Below, piece after piece: positions 45,098 through 56,531 of a DNA stretch of 64,000 bases (positions are counted from its first letter, which is position 1; every line of letters starts with the position of its first letter). Below the pieces are notes generated by a model. It did not search any database. It was given only the letters and a program-made list of their open reading frames with translations, and had not been told where the DNA came from. The stretch covers positions 37,118,431 through 37,182,430 of the forward strand of contig NC_082696.1 of NCBI RefSeq assembly GCF_949987515.2. Reading direction: 5' to 3'. Source of the DNA: Delphinus delphis (lineage: Eukaryota; Chordata; Mammalia; Artiodactyla; Delphinidae). The position numbers and the translations under genes were made by a program.

Positions 45098-46560
45098 TAA
45101 GATATAGAAATTAAAAACTGAAAAAAAATTAGAATAATGATAAATAATAATATTTGCCAGTGATTTAGATGTGTGAAATTTTGACACATAAATTGAGGTT
45201 ATACTCTGAAGATAGAGGAAAAAAATTAATGTAAAGTCACTACATATGGGGATTTGTTTTTATTCATATTAGCATATATTTTTTTTAACATTTTCCAAAA
45301 TGTGTATGTGTGTTTTCCTCATTTCAGCTTGAAGTAAACTTGAGGTTCCTCTCTTTTAAGGCAGTTTAGCAATTTAGAGAAGCGAAAAAAAAATCATTAA
45401 AAATTCTGAGGACAGCCATTCTAGAAAGTTTGAAAGACTGGCTTTCCTCTCTCTGGGAAGGGTACCTCTCCAGTAAGTGGACAGCTGCAGGAAAAATAAT
45501 CGCAGATCCAACAGACCCTGGAGATCTGAGGGGTGAGAGATGTCACAGACAGACTGCTTGCATATGCTGCTCCAAGTCTTGTCTTTTCATGTTGTTTTTG
45601 CTTCTAACACATTCTGGGAGAATGTAACTTGAAAGTTGGTTGAAATATGGTCAAACAATGATTTAGATTACAAAGTACTGTGAGAATATGAAATTCCAAA
45701 TTTCTTTCATTAATAATACTTTATATAATCATTTACATTACTTTGTCAGTACAAATAAATTCCAGTTTCTCCTTTTTTCTGAATATGCAATTATTTTCTT
45801 CCCCTCCTTTTTCAATATGTCTTCAGATTTAGTAATTCCATAGTTATCAGGGAAAATACTAGGGTTTGTGTTCCATTTGTATTTTAGCTTGACTATTTGA
45901 TAACATTTTCCAAATGGATCATGTCACTTGTGCCCCTGTAGAGAAATTTGATCTTGTGCAATACTCAAGAGGATGGAATAATTCAGAAAATAAAATGCTT
46001 ATAACCAGGAAAGTGATCTAAACCTGGAAAATGTTATAGCCCTGATAAATCACATTTATGACGTTTTTTTCCTTTCTCACTTTTCTAAAAGAAACCCATA
46101 AAACTGTTACAACTTGAATTCTTAATAAACAATGGAATTAGTCACAGACTGAGGACCCATCTTTCTAGGGTTAGAAGACTGCAGTGAAATACTCTTTTCT
46201 TATTATTTCATAAGCAATTAATACTTTATGGTTTTAACACTGTTTGTTCACATTCGTTGTGTCTATTAGATAAAATTAAGCTATCTTTGTTTTCGAAACT
46301 GTGCTTCTGGCTTTACATTTTATGAAGAATAACAAGAGAAAAAAATACCCAGCAGTACTAATTATTTGGTTATTTGGCAATATTAAACGCAGCTTTTTTT
46401 TTTTTATTGAGAAGAAGGAAACAGGAAGCAAAGAACAAGAATTGGACTCATTATGCCTCACACTATGACGCCACAGTTAACATACTATATAAATGTGTTA
46501 AAAGGTGAGTAGTAGGGGGTCTGGATGTACAAAATGCTTAATGGATTAATTTTAGTGCTC
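45098..46560. other. Unassigned stretch, no gene seen
   Basis: AT-rich. A 65-codon frame at 45430-45627 and a 61-codon minus frame at 46276-46461 have no recognisable similarity. Confidence 0.4.
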
Positions 46561-46571
46561 ATAAAATCGGA

Positions 46572-46904
46572 GTGCAAAAGCTCAAGTCCATCCATTTTGC
46601 AGGCTGCCTGATGAATCTGGTGTACCAGGCACACCCCGAGGAGGGCCTCAGCCCCTCGGAGTGGCTGGCTAGCTACAGCTCTCTTCAGGAGCAATTGCAG
46701 TGTATGCCAAATTGTGTGATATTGGTTCCGCTCTTGGGACTAATTGAGAGCACCAAACTCATTCTCACTTGTGATTCAAATAAAAGATTTGAGGACCTGT
46801 CACTAGAGATTTTTCTGGCAGAGTGGAAAAGGGACAGAGTGTCCCTATGGTATCAATGCAGCTACTTCACGACAAAATGCCTAGTTTTTATAAAATGCCT
46901 ATGA
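46572..46904 (+). other. GC-richer open segment, possibly conserved; no known protein
   Basis: A 110-codon frame starting MQKLKSIHFAGCLMNLVYQA. The stretch 46600-46700 is much richer in G and C than its neighbours (CCCGAGGAGGGCCTCAGCCC). I recognise no domain, and the C-terminal part looks like chance. No splice or start context makes it convincing. It might be a conserved non-coding element, a decayed retrocopy or simply a GC-rich patch. Confidence 0.2.
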
Positions 46905-49589
46905 AGAAAATGACATTTTTTGAAATACCTCCTAATTACTTCAGTTTTATATATTACACTACTATGAGTGTGAAAACCCTAGAGTCCTACAATTACCGTT
47001 AGACTCATTCCTCTAACAGGTTACATGTGCTAATGAAGGGAAGAAAAAAGTAATTATAATTCTATAAATGGCTGTTTATTAGTGAGTCATCCTCTTCTTT
47101 TTACCCTTCTAAGCTGCTTTTCTGGATGCATCAGGCTGTGTACACATTTTGCTTTTTTAAATGTTGAAAACAAATCTTTAAAGAGGAGGAGGGGAAGTAG
47201 CACTTTGAGTGCTATGTTGGAATGAAAAGCAACTTCAAAATTTCTTCATGCAGTTCTCAATCAGGAAAGAGATTTAAATAGTCTAGTTTTCTTTGTATTG
47301 CTTTACATTTAATAACAGTATTTGCTAAACATTGCTCCCTGGTTACCTATAGTGAACTGAACTACTACTTCAACTGCATTTTCCATGTAAATTTTAACTA
47401 TAGGACAGAATAGAGGAGGTTTGTTACCATATGAAAAGCATGGAATATAGTCACTTATTTGCTCTCTCTGGCCAAATAACCCTGTATGCTAGAAGCAGAA
47501 AAAATTGATTTATTTCACCATATAATATCCTCTGAGTTGTATCTTTATATAATTTCCCACAGTTCATCAAAGCCTCAATTATCTCTGAGTGAATTCTCAG
47601 ACAAAGAGATTGACATTCTGCCCTCCAAAGCTAATTTGGCAACTGCCAATCCCAATTTAGGTGTCAAATGAGTTCCAGGGGTCATGTTAGGATGATGGTT
47701 CACAGTGAAGAGGGGGATTTTGATAAGGTTCTCACAGACTGAGAATACATGAGGGGCTGGGGTGTACCATGCTGAATTGGACATAATTCTCAAGTAAATT
47801 TTGCCAATATTTCAGGATCTAAGAGCCCACTTAATATGAAATCACTGTAATCTAGACAAATTATTTCAAGGTTTTTAAAAAATATATAGCGGTTTTCATT
47901 GTTTTTATCAAAAATTCCAATATTTCTAAATTTAAAGCCATGGAACTCTTAATGGAAACATAGTCTTTCATTCTTTACATGGCTCTGTGAATAATAAACC
48001 TATAAAAAGTATAGCTGCTTTAATTTGGCATAGAATAAAAATTGCTGTTCTAGAATGATTTCTGACTAGGCTTTGAAAACAGGATGGCACTGGCTTAGAC
48101 CGCGTTTGTATCTTCTTTCTTTTATTTCCAGCAGGATACTCTCTCGAAATATTAATCTCTGTGCTTTTATTTTTCACACTTAACTTTTGCAGACTTTACC
48201 TAGTGAGTCAGGGACATCCTTCTTGCTTCAAAGAGAATTACCATTGTTTTAATAGGAATGCAAAAAGAAAAAAGTAGTTAGTGCTTAATTTTTTTTTGAC
48301 TTCCATATCAGAAATAATAGCTTTGAAACCAAAGCTTTTGATTAATGAGAAAATAAAAGGTTAACTGAACAAACACGGGGTAAGGAAAACTGCACATAGT
48401 GTATTTCTTAATAAGAAATTAGAAAGAGAGCATATAAGACTGTATAAGCCCAAAGCTAGAGAAAATAGAGTCGGAGATGCTGCAGTCATAAAACAGTGTG
48501 TGTCTTTGAATGAGTAGCAGATCTTCGCCAATGTGAAGAGCACCTGAGTCAGCATTCTGAGGATGTCACAGTGAACTCTGCCAGCAGCAATGGAGACCCA
48601 GGGGAGTCAATACCTGGAGACCATTCTGCTCTTCTAGGGAGCTCAGGTTGACTATTTTCATTGATCTGTGGGAAGACCTTCTACCAATATTTTACATGCA
48701 TGATGCCTGTGAATCATCCAGCAGAAATAATGTTTGCTCATGCCCCAAAACTTTGTTTATGCTCATGGAGATTCCACTATGTGGAAGGTCCTCGTTTCAA
48801 TACCCAAGACACTTTTAAGCCCCATAAAATAAAGCATGGGATTCTTGACACCCACAGGGGCATCTGAAGGGGGAAATCAGCAAGAGGGAAAATCATCAAA
48901 GTAAGAGAGTACAAATTAGAGCAGCTAATTTACTAGAGCCGTCTAGTTCTTGCAGAGAAAGAGAAAGCAACTCAAATATTAGAGAAAAGAGCAAAATTGT
49001 GAAATGGTTTACATTGTTTTAGCCACAAGAGTAAAGAAGGCATAAATCCAAGTGAGAATTCTCAGATATCTTTGTGGCTCTCAATGACAGCTTCATGGAG
49101 CATATAAGAATTTTGCTACCCTGGGAATAAGGATCCTCGGCTTCTGGAAATTCAATCTTAATTTTTAAAATGTATGCAAATAAAGTAAAATTAGAGGCAT
49201 GGCCATTCATGGTCTAGTAAACTCCACCACGGACAAAGGTATGGGAAGGTTTCTGGAAAGAATTTTGTCACACAAATGAAGAATATATATGATTTGAGTA
49301 TTAAAATATGAATTTAAGCATAAATTCTCCCCAGAGCTCTGGGTAATCCAATTTTTTGCTTTACTTGATACCTTGGTTAGAGTCAGTGTTAAGTAATAAA
49401 TCTTCATATGCACACATATCACAATCTACAATGGGATCCCTGCTAAAAGGAAGCCAGAAACCAGGAACCTTCTTTGTGCTCTGTTTAAAGGTTCTGGGTA
49501 ATCTAATCCATAAAAGCAAAGTATGGATGATGAACAGACAAAAATGTCATCAGTTAGGAATTTGTTAGTGTATGTTTGCTACTAATGAA
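46905..49589. other. Unassigned 2.7 kb, no gene seen
   Basis: AT-rich, with only short open frames (about 60-70 codons) of no recognisable kind. I see no young repeat here, which is unusual next to the L1-rich stretch on its left. Confidence 0.4.
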
Positions 49590-51000
49590 TTATTTTAGTT
49601 CTTGTTGAGTGAAAATGTTTTATTTCGCCTTTATTGTTGAAGAATATTTTTGCAAGTTATGGAATTCTAGGTTGTCACTTTTAAAGCACATTAAAGGTGC
49701 CATTCAATTGCCTTCTAGCGTCACTCCTCCTGTTGAAAGGTCAATTGTCAGTCTTTTATCTGTTCCTTTGAAGGTAATGAGTCTTTTATCTTTGGTGGCT
49801 TTTTTTTTTTCCCCTTGGATTTTAATTTTCAACAGTGCTACTATTCTATATTTGGATGTGGTGTTCTTGGTATTTTTTCCAGTTGAGATCTGAAAGTCTT
49901 CTTGAATCTGTGGGTTGATGTATTTAACCAGTTTTGAAAATACTCTATCACTTCAGATATTGCTTCTGTCCAATTCTATCTTTTTCCTGGCAATTCAATT
50001 ATTTATATATTGCATCTTAGCTGAGCCCCATATGTTTCTGACATCCTTTTAATATTTGTATTCTTTTCTTTTTGTTTTTGTCAAACTCTCTCGGTGCTTC
50101 ACTTTGGGTATTTGCTATTGACCCATCATCCTCCAGTTCACCAATCTTGTCTTCTACTCTTTTAAATCTACTATCAAACACACCTAATGTGTTCTTACTT
50201 TTAAATGTTATAATTTTCAGTTCTAGAATTTCCATTTGATTCTTTATATAGATCCTAACCCTTTTTAGGGTAAATTCTTCATCTTTCAGTCTATTATCTC
50301 CAGTTTTTCCCATTATTTTCTTTAACATTTTAAGTCCTCTTATCAGGTAATTACAATATCTGAATTATCTGTTGGTCTGTTTCAATTGTCTATTTTTTCC
50401 TTCACTTTCAGCAATGAGGTCCTCTCTTTTAGCATGTGGAGGAATTTTCAATTGCCTGATATGCATATAAATAAACGGTATAAGATAATGCTATCTTTCT
50501 AGTAAAATATTTTCCCTTTCCCTAAACTAGACAGATAAAGTGGTAGCTGATCAGCTTATTTCAATCAAGGACTGTGCTGAACTGAGCCTGGATTTTAGTC
50601 CCCATAATGTTTAGTGTGTCTCTCTTGACCCTGGCTTGTTCTCCATGTTTCTCAACTATAACTTGAGTTTATTCTGCAGAGCCCCTCTCCTATCTTCAGT
50701 CTCCATTTTGTAAGACTGCCAAACAACTTAACTCTGCTTTTCTGTCTGTCCATTTATTCCTTTAGCCTTATAAAGAATTCATCAAATGCCCTAAGAAGAA
50801 ATTTGTCCATCTGCCTGAGGCCCTCTCCCTTAAAACTACGCTGATTTATACAAAGCCCAGAAATAGCCTTCTATGGGTTTAAAACCTGGATTCATAGCCT
50901 CCTTCCCTAACCAGAATTAGCAATTGCCCCCAGAGTACAGCATCTTCTAAAGGTCAGCTCATCTCTTTGGGGCATTTACATTTCCAAAGTATCACTCTCT
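49590..51000 (-). mobile_element. Old L1M/HAL1 5' half (ORF1 and 5'UTR), minus strand
   Basis: The minus-strand frame 50328-50017 is an ORF1 start (contains QMEILELKIITFKSKNTLGV, then RFKRVEDKIGELED). 49600-50010 is the rest of ORF1, heavily mutated (landmarks TGCCTTCTAGCGTCACTCCT and TATCTGTTCCTTTGAAGGTA on the plus strand). 50340-51000 is 5'UTR-like. No ORF2 follows on the left, consistent with HAL1, an ORF1-only L1 relative. Confidence 0.65.
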
Positions 51001-51234
51001 ACTATTTTTCATTTGTTAGAGTGCAAGGTTTACAATACACACACAAACTATAAATAATAAAAAATATGCATTTCTTGCTTCATCTCATGGTCAATCTATA
51101 AAGATTTCTGTAGCCTCCCCCAACACAGAACAATTCTTTTCCTCTTTTATTCATATTTTGCAATAAACTTTGCCTTTTTTTTCCTTTTCTGAGTAAGAAG
51201 TGAATTAAGGAAGTTGGATTCTTTGTGGATGATA

Positions 51235-51475
51235 AATCCTTTTGGACATGTTGCATTTAAGGTGTCAATGGAATTGACATGACACAAGCAGAAAGTTGGA
51301 GATGTGGGACTTTAGCTTAGCAACAAGGTCAGGACTGAAGATATAGATATAGATCTGGCAGACATGTGTAGAGATGATAGCTTAAATTATGACAGTGAAC
51401 TGCATTTTCAAGTGAAAGAATGTAAACAGAGAAGTAGAAAGGTCCAAAGATCCGACTCATCACTTTAGGGGCCTT
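51235..51475 (-). repeat. L2 LINE fragment (ORF2 region)
   Basis: GGACATGTTGCATTTAAGGT, AAGCAGAAAGTTGGAGATGT and AGATATAGATATAGATCTGG match the reversed middle part of L2 ORF2. Confidence 0.55.
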
Positions 51476-52226
51476 AAAACGAAGTGGAACAAGTAAGCAA
51501 ACAAAAGAGAACTGAAGAAGAAAATAAGCAGTTTAATTCACTGCACTATTAAAGGAAAAAAGAGAACAGAGGCAATTACAGTTTGACCAAATTACAAAAG
51601 GTTGGTTCATTTCTATTTTGGAGGAAAATTACATTATATTTAATTCTTAATAACATGTAGGACATTTATCCTACATCCAAAAGCAAAATCTTTGAAGGTT
51701 TGAGAAATAATTTTTTTTCCTAATTCATTTAATGACAGTTAATTGAAGTTTTCTTAGACTATATGCATTTTACAATAAGAAACAAAAAAATATGAATCCA
51801 ATCAATTGTCCTCTTGATTATTTGTTAAATTTAGTCTTAAATCTATTATCAGAGGTATTCTTTGTTTATTAATAATTGTACAGATTTCTTTACTTTTTGA
51901 AGAGCACCATTAATTCAAGTTAAAAATGATTATAAGAGATGTCTCTCCATACCACCTTTTTTCATATAAAATCATAAAAGAAAATTTTGATACAAACATT
52001 AATTTCGCTGAGCTGAAAATATCCAAATATCAGATACCTTTTTAAATGAATAATTCATTTTTTTAAATAAAAGGAATAAAACTGGGATTGTTGTAATAGT
52101 ACATTTTTTCACACAGCACTTGACAATGGTTTCAAGGATTTCTGCCCATTTGCCTACATTGTATGACAGGTTTTATCCTCTTCCTGTCTCTTTTGTTTAC
52201 AAGAGCAATTTTATTTCTCAAAGCTT
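51476..52226. other. Unassigned stretch, no gene seen
   Basis: AT-rich DNA, nothing recognised. Confidence 0.4.
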
Positions 52227-52619
52227 AAATAAGCCAAATTTTTTTAAACGTGTTTACTGGAGTATAATTGCTTTACAATGGTGTGTTAGTTTCTGCTTTA
52301 AAACAAAGTGAATCACCTATACATATACATACATCCCCATATCTCCTCCCTCTTGCATCTCCCCCCCATCCTCCTTATCCCATCCCTCTAGGTGGTCATA
52401 AAGCACTGAGCTGATCTCCCTGTGCTATGTGGCTACTTCCCATTAGCTATCTATTTTACATTTGGTGGTGTATATATGTCCATGTCACTGTCTCACTTCG
52501 TCTCAGTTTACCCTTTCCCCTCCACGTGTCCTCAAGGCCATTATCTATGTCTGCATCTTTATTCCTGTCCCTAGGTTTTTCAGGACCTTTTTTTTTTTTT
52601 AAGATTTCATATATATGTG

Positions 52620-55387
52620 TTAGCATATGGTATTTGTTTTTCTCTTTCTGACTTACTTCACTCTATATGACAGACTCTAGGTCCATCCACCTCATTACAA
52701 ATAACTCAATTTCATTTCTTTTTATATCCCATCATATATATGTGCCATATCTTCTTCATCCATTCATCTGTTGATGGACACTTAGGTTGCTTCCATGTCC
52801 TGGCTATTGTAAATAGACCTGCAATGATAATTGTGGTACATGACTCTTTTTGAATTATGGTTTTCTCAGGGTATATGTCCAGTAGTGGGATTATTGGGTC
52901 ATACGGTAGTTCTATTTTTAGATTTTTAAGGAACCTCCATAGTGGCGGTATCAGTTTACATTCCCAGCATTTGTGCAAGAAGGTTCCCTTTTCTCCACAG
53001 TCTCTCCAGCATTTATTGTTTGTAGATTTCTTGATGATGGCCATTCTTACTGGTGTGAGGTGATACCTCATTGTAGTTTTGATTTGCATTGCTCTAATGA
53101 TTAGTGATGTTGAGCATCCTTTCATTTGTTTGTTGGCAATCTGTATATCTTCTTTGGAGAAATGTCTATTTAGGTCTTCTGCCCATTTTTAGATTGGGTT
53201 GTTTTTTGGATATTGAGCTGCATGAGCTGCTTGTATATTTTGGAGATTAATCCTCTGTCAGTTGCTTCGTTTGCAAATATTTTCTCCCATTCTGAGGGTC
53301 ATCTTTTCGTCTTGTTTATGGTTTCCTTTGCTGTGTTAAAGCTCTTAAGTTTCATTAGGTCCCATTTATTTTTGTTTTTATTTCCATTTCTCTAGGAGGT
53401 GGGTCAAAAAGGATCTTGCTGTGATTTATGTCATAGAGTGCCCTGCCTATGTTTTCCTCTAAGAGTTGTATAGTATCTGGCCTTACATTTAGGTCTTTAA
53501 TCCATTGTGAGCTTATTTTTGTGTATGGTGTTAGGGAGTGTTCTAATTTCATTCTTTTAAATATAGCTATCCAGTTTTCCCAGCACCACTTATTGAAGAG
53601 GTTGTCTTTTCTCCACTGTGTATTCTTGCCTCTTTTATCAAAGACAAGGTGACCATATATGCATGTGTAAATCTCTGGGGTTTCTATCCTGTTCCATTGA
53701 TCTATATTTCTATTTTTGCACCAGTACCATACTGTCTTCATTACTGTAGCTTTGTAGCATAGTCTGAAGTCAGGGAGCCTGATTCCTCCAGCTCCACCTT
53801 TCTTTCTCAAGAGTGCTTTGGCTATTCGGGGTCTTTTGTATTTCCACACAAATTGTGAAATTCTTTGTTCTAGCTCTGTGAAAAATGTTCCTCCCTCTGC
53901 TATATGTTGGAAGAGTTTGAGAAGGATAGGTGTTAGCTCTTCTCTAAATGTTTGATAGAATTCATCTGTGAAGCCATCTGGTCCTGGGCTTTTGTTTTTT
54001 GGAAGATTTTTAATCAGTCTTAATTTCAGTGCTTGTGATTGGTCTGCTTATATTCTCTATTTCTTCCTGGTTCAGTTTTGGAAGGTTGTGTTTTACTAAG
54101 AAGTTGTCCATTTCTTCCAGGTTGTCCATTTTATTGGTATATAGTTGCTTGTAGTAATCTCTCATGATCCTTTGTATTTCTGTGGTGTCAGTTGTTACTT
54201 CTCCTTTTTCATTTCTAATTCTATTGATTTGAGTCTTCTTCCTTTTTTTCTTGATGAGTCTGGCTAATGGTTTATCAATTTTGTTTATCTTCCCAAAGAA
54301 CCAGATTTTAGTTTTATTGATCTTTGCTATTGTTTCCTTCATTTCTTTTTCATTTATTTCTTATCTGATCTTTCTGATTTCTTTCCTTCTGCTAACTTCG
54401 GGGTTTTTTTGGTTCTACTTTCTCTAATTGCTTTAAGTGTAAGTTTAGATAGTTTATTTGAGATGTTTCTTGTTTCCTGAGGTAGGATTGTATTGCTATA
54501 AACTTCCCTCTTAGAACTGCTTTTGCTGCATCCCATAGGTTTTGGGTCATCATGTTTTCCATGTCATTTGTTTCTAGGTATTTCTTGATTTCCTCTTTGA
54601 TTTCCTCAGTGACCTCTTGGTTATTTAGTAGTGTACTGTTTAGCCTCCATGTATTTGTGTTTTTTACAGATTTTTTTCCCTGTAATTGATATGTAGTCTC
54701 ACAGCATTGTGGTGGGAAAAGATACTTGATATGATTTCAATTTTCTTAAATTTACCAAGGCTTGATTTGTGACCAAGATATGATGTATCCTGGAGAATGT
54801 TCCATGAACACTTGAGAAGAAAGTCTATTCTGTCATTTTTGGATGGAATGTCATATAAATATCAATTAAGTCCATCTTATTTAATGTATCATTTAAAGTT
54901 TGTGTTTCCTTACTTATTTTCATTTTGGATGATCTGTCCATTCGTGAAAGTGGGGTGTTAAAGTCCCCTACTACGATTGTGTTACTGTTGATTTCCCCTT
55001 TTATGGCTGTTAGCATTTGCCTTATGTATTGATGTGCTCCTATGTTGGGTGCATAAATATTTACAATTGTTATATCTTCTTGGATTGAGCCCTTGATCAT
55101 TATGTAGTGTCCTTCTTTGTCTCTTGTAATAGTCTTTATTTTAAAATCTATCTTGCCTGATATGAGAATTGCTACTCTAGCTTTCTTTTGATTTCCATTT
55201 GCATGGAATATCTTTTTCCATCCCCTCACTTTCAGTCTGTATGTGTCCCTAGGTCTGAAGTGGGTCGTAGACAGCATATATATGGGTTTTGTTTTTGTAT
55301 CCATTCAGCCAGTCTATGTCTTTTGGTGGGAGCATTTAACCCATTTACATTTAAGGTAATTATTGATATGTATGTTCCTATTACCAT
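52620..55387 (-). pseudogene. L1 ORF2, deleted and frameshifted
   Basis: The start context (MVIGTYI) lies at 55387. The endonuclease part appears in 55304-54825 (GDFNTPLSRMDRSSK). The ORF2 middle appears in 54342-54010 and the C-terminal part in 53849-53355 and 53125-52712 (Cys motif [18 protein letters not shown]). The FADD catalytic box is absent because about 1 kb is deleted at the junction near 53880. The missing interval corresponds to about 40500-41500 in the other L1. Confidence 0.88.
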
Positions 55388-55445
55388 TTTCTTAATTGTT
55401 TTTGGTTTGTTATTGTAGGTCTTTTCCTTCTGTTATATTTCCTGC

Positions 55446-56268
55446 CTAGAGAAGTTCCTTTAGCATTTGTTGTAAAGCTGGTTTGGTGGTGCTGAATTCT
55501 TTTCACTTTCGCTTGTCTGTAAAGCTCTTAATTTCTCCATTGAATCTGAATGAGATCCTTGCTGGGTAGACTAATCTTGGTTGTAGGTTCTCCCTTTCAT
55601 CACTTTAAATATGTCTTGCCACTCCTTTCTGGCTTGCAGAGTTTCTGCTGAAAGATCACCTGTTAATCTTATGGGGATTCCATTGTATGTTATTTGTTGC
55701 TTTTCCCTTGCTGCTTTTAATATTTTTTCTCTGTATTTAATTTTTGGTAGTTTGATTAATATGTGTCTTGGTGTGTTTCTCCTTGGATTTATCCTGTATG
55801 GGACTCTGTGCTTCCTGGATCTGACTATTTCCTTTTCCATATTAGGGAAGTTTTCGACTATAATCTCTTCAAATATTTTCTTAGTCCCTTTCTTTTTCTC
55901 TTCTTCTTCTGGGACCCTTATAATTTGAACATTGGTGGATTTAATGTTGTCCCAGAGGTCTCTGAGACTGTCCTCAATTCTTTTCATTCTTTTTTCTTTA
56001 TTCTGCTCTGTAGTATTTATTTCCACTATTTTATCTTCCAGGTCACTTATTGGTTCTTCTGCCTCAGTTATTCTGCTATTGATTCCTTCTAGAGAATTTT
56101 CAATTTCATTTATTATGTTGTTCATCATTGTTTGTTTGTTCTTTAGTTCTCCTAAGTCCTTGTTAAACGTTTCTTGTATTCTCTCCATTCTGTTTCCAAG
56201 GTTTTGCATCATCTTTACTATCATTACTCTGAATTCTTTTTCAGGTAGACTGCCTATTTCATCTTCAT
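55446..56268 (-). pseudogene. L1 ORF1, N-terminally truncated
   Basis: The frame 56281-55571 gives about 230 residues, of which the first few come from the flank (target duplication). It has a long charged coiled coil (NNIINEIENSLEGINSRITE) followed by the RNA-binding part (VQIIRVPEEEE, RNTPRHILIKLPKI and LSAETLQARKEWQDIFKVMK). It is the best-preserved ORF1 in the window. A frameshift after 55571 and the missing start make it non-functional as L1 ORF1. Confidence 0.88.
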
Positions 56269-56313
56269 AAATAAGCCACATTCTTACATAGCTTTTTTAC
56301 ATACCACGTTCTT

Positions 56314-56515
56314 TTTTTTTTTTTTTTTTGTGGTACGTGGGCCTCTCTCTGTTGTGGCCTCTCCCGTTGCGGAGCACAGGCTCCGGACGCTCAGTGGCCA
56401 TGGCCCACAGGCCCAGCCACTCCGCTGCATGTGGGATCTTCCCAGACTGGGGCATGAACCCGTGTCCCCTGCATCGGCAGGCGGACTCTCAACCACTTTG
56501 CCACTGGGGAAGCTC
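56314..56515 (-). mobile_element. CHR-type tRNA-derived SINE
   Basis: Minus-strand CHR SINE with a T18-type tail side at 56314-56329 and the tRNA-like head ending at 56515. A few bases of the GC-rich body are deleted (CCGGACGCTCAGTGGCC). It is flanked by a 16-bp duplication, TACATACCACGTTCTT at 56298 and TACATACCACATTCTT at 56516, with one mismatch. It landed 30 bp outside the L1 at 52237-56268. Confidence 0.95.
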
Positions 56516-56531
56516 TACATACCACATTCTT

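Larger units (their letters stand above)
52237..56268 (-). mobile_element. L1 LINE, 5'-truncated and internally deleted
   Basis: Minus strand, about 4.0 kb. The 3'UTR (52237-52620) has the same landmarks as the split L1 near 38 kb. ORF2 lies at 52620-55387 and ORF1 at 55446-56268, truncated near its start. It is flanked by a perfect 10-bp duplication, AAATAAGCCA at 52227 and 56269. At about 53880 the sequence jumps from the region after the reverse-transcriptase core to a point about 1 kb nearer the 5' end, so that part of ORF2 is missing. Confidence 0.94.
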
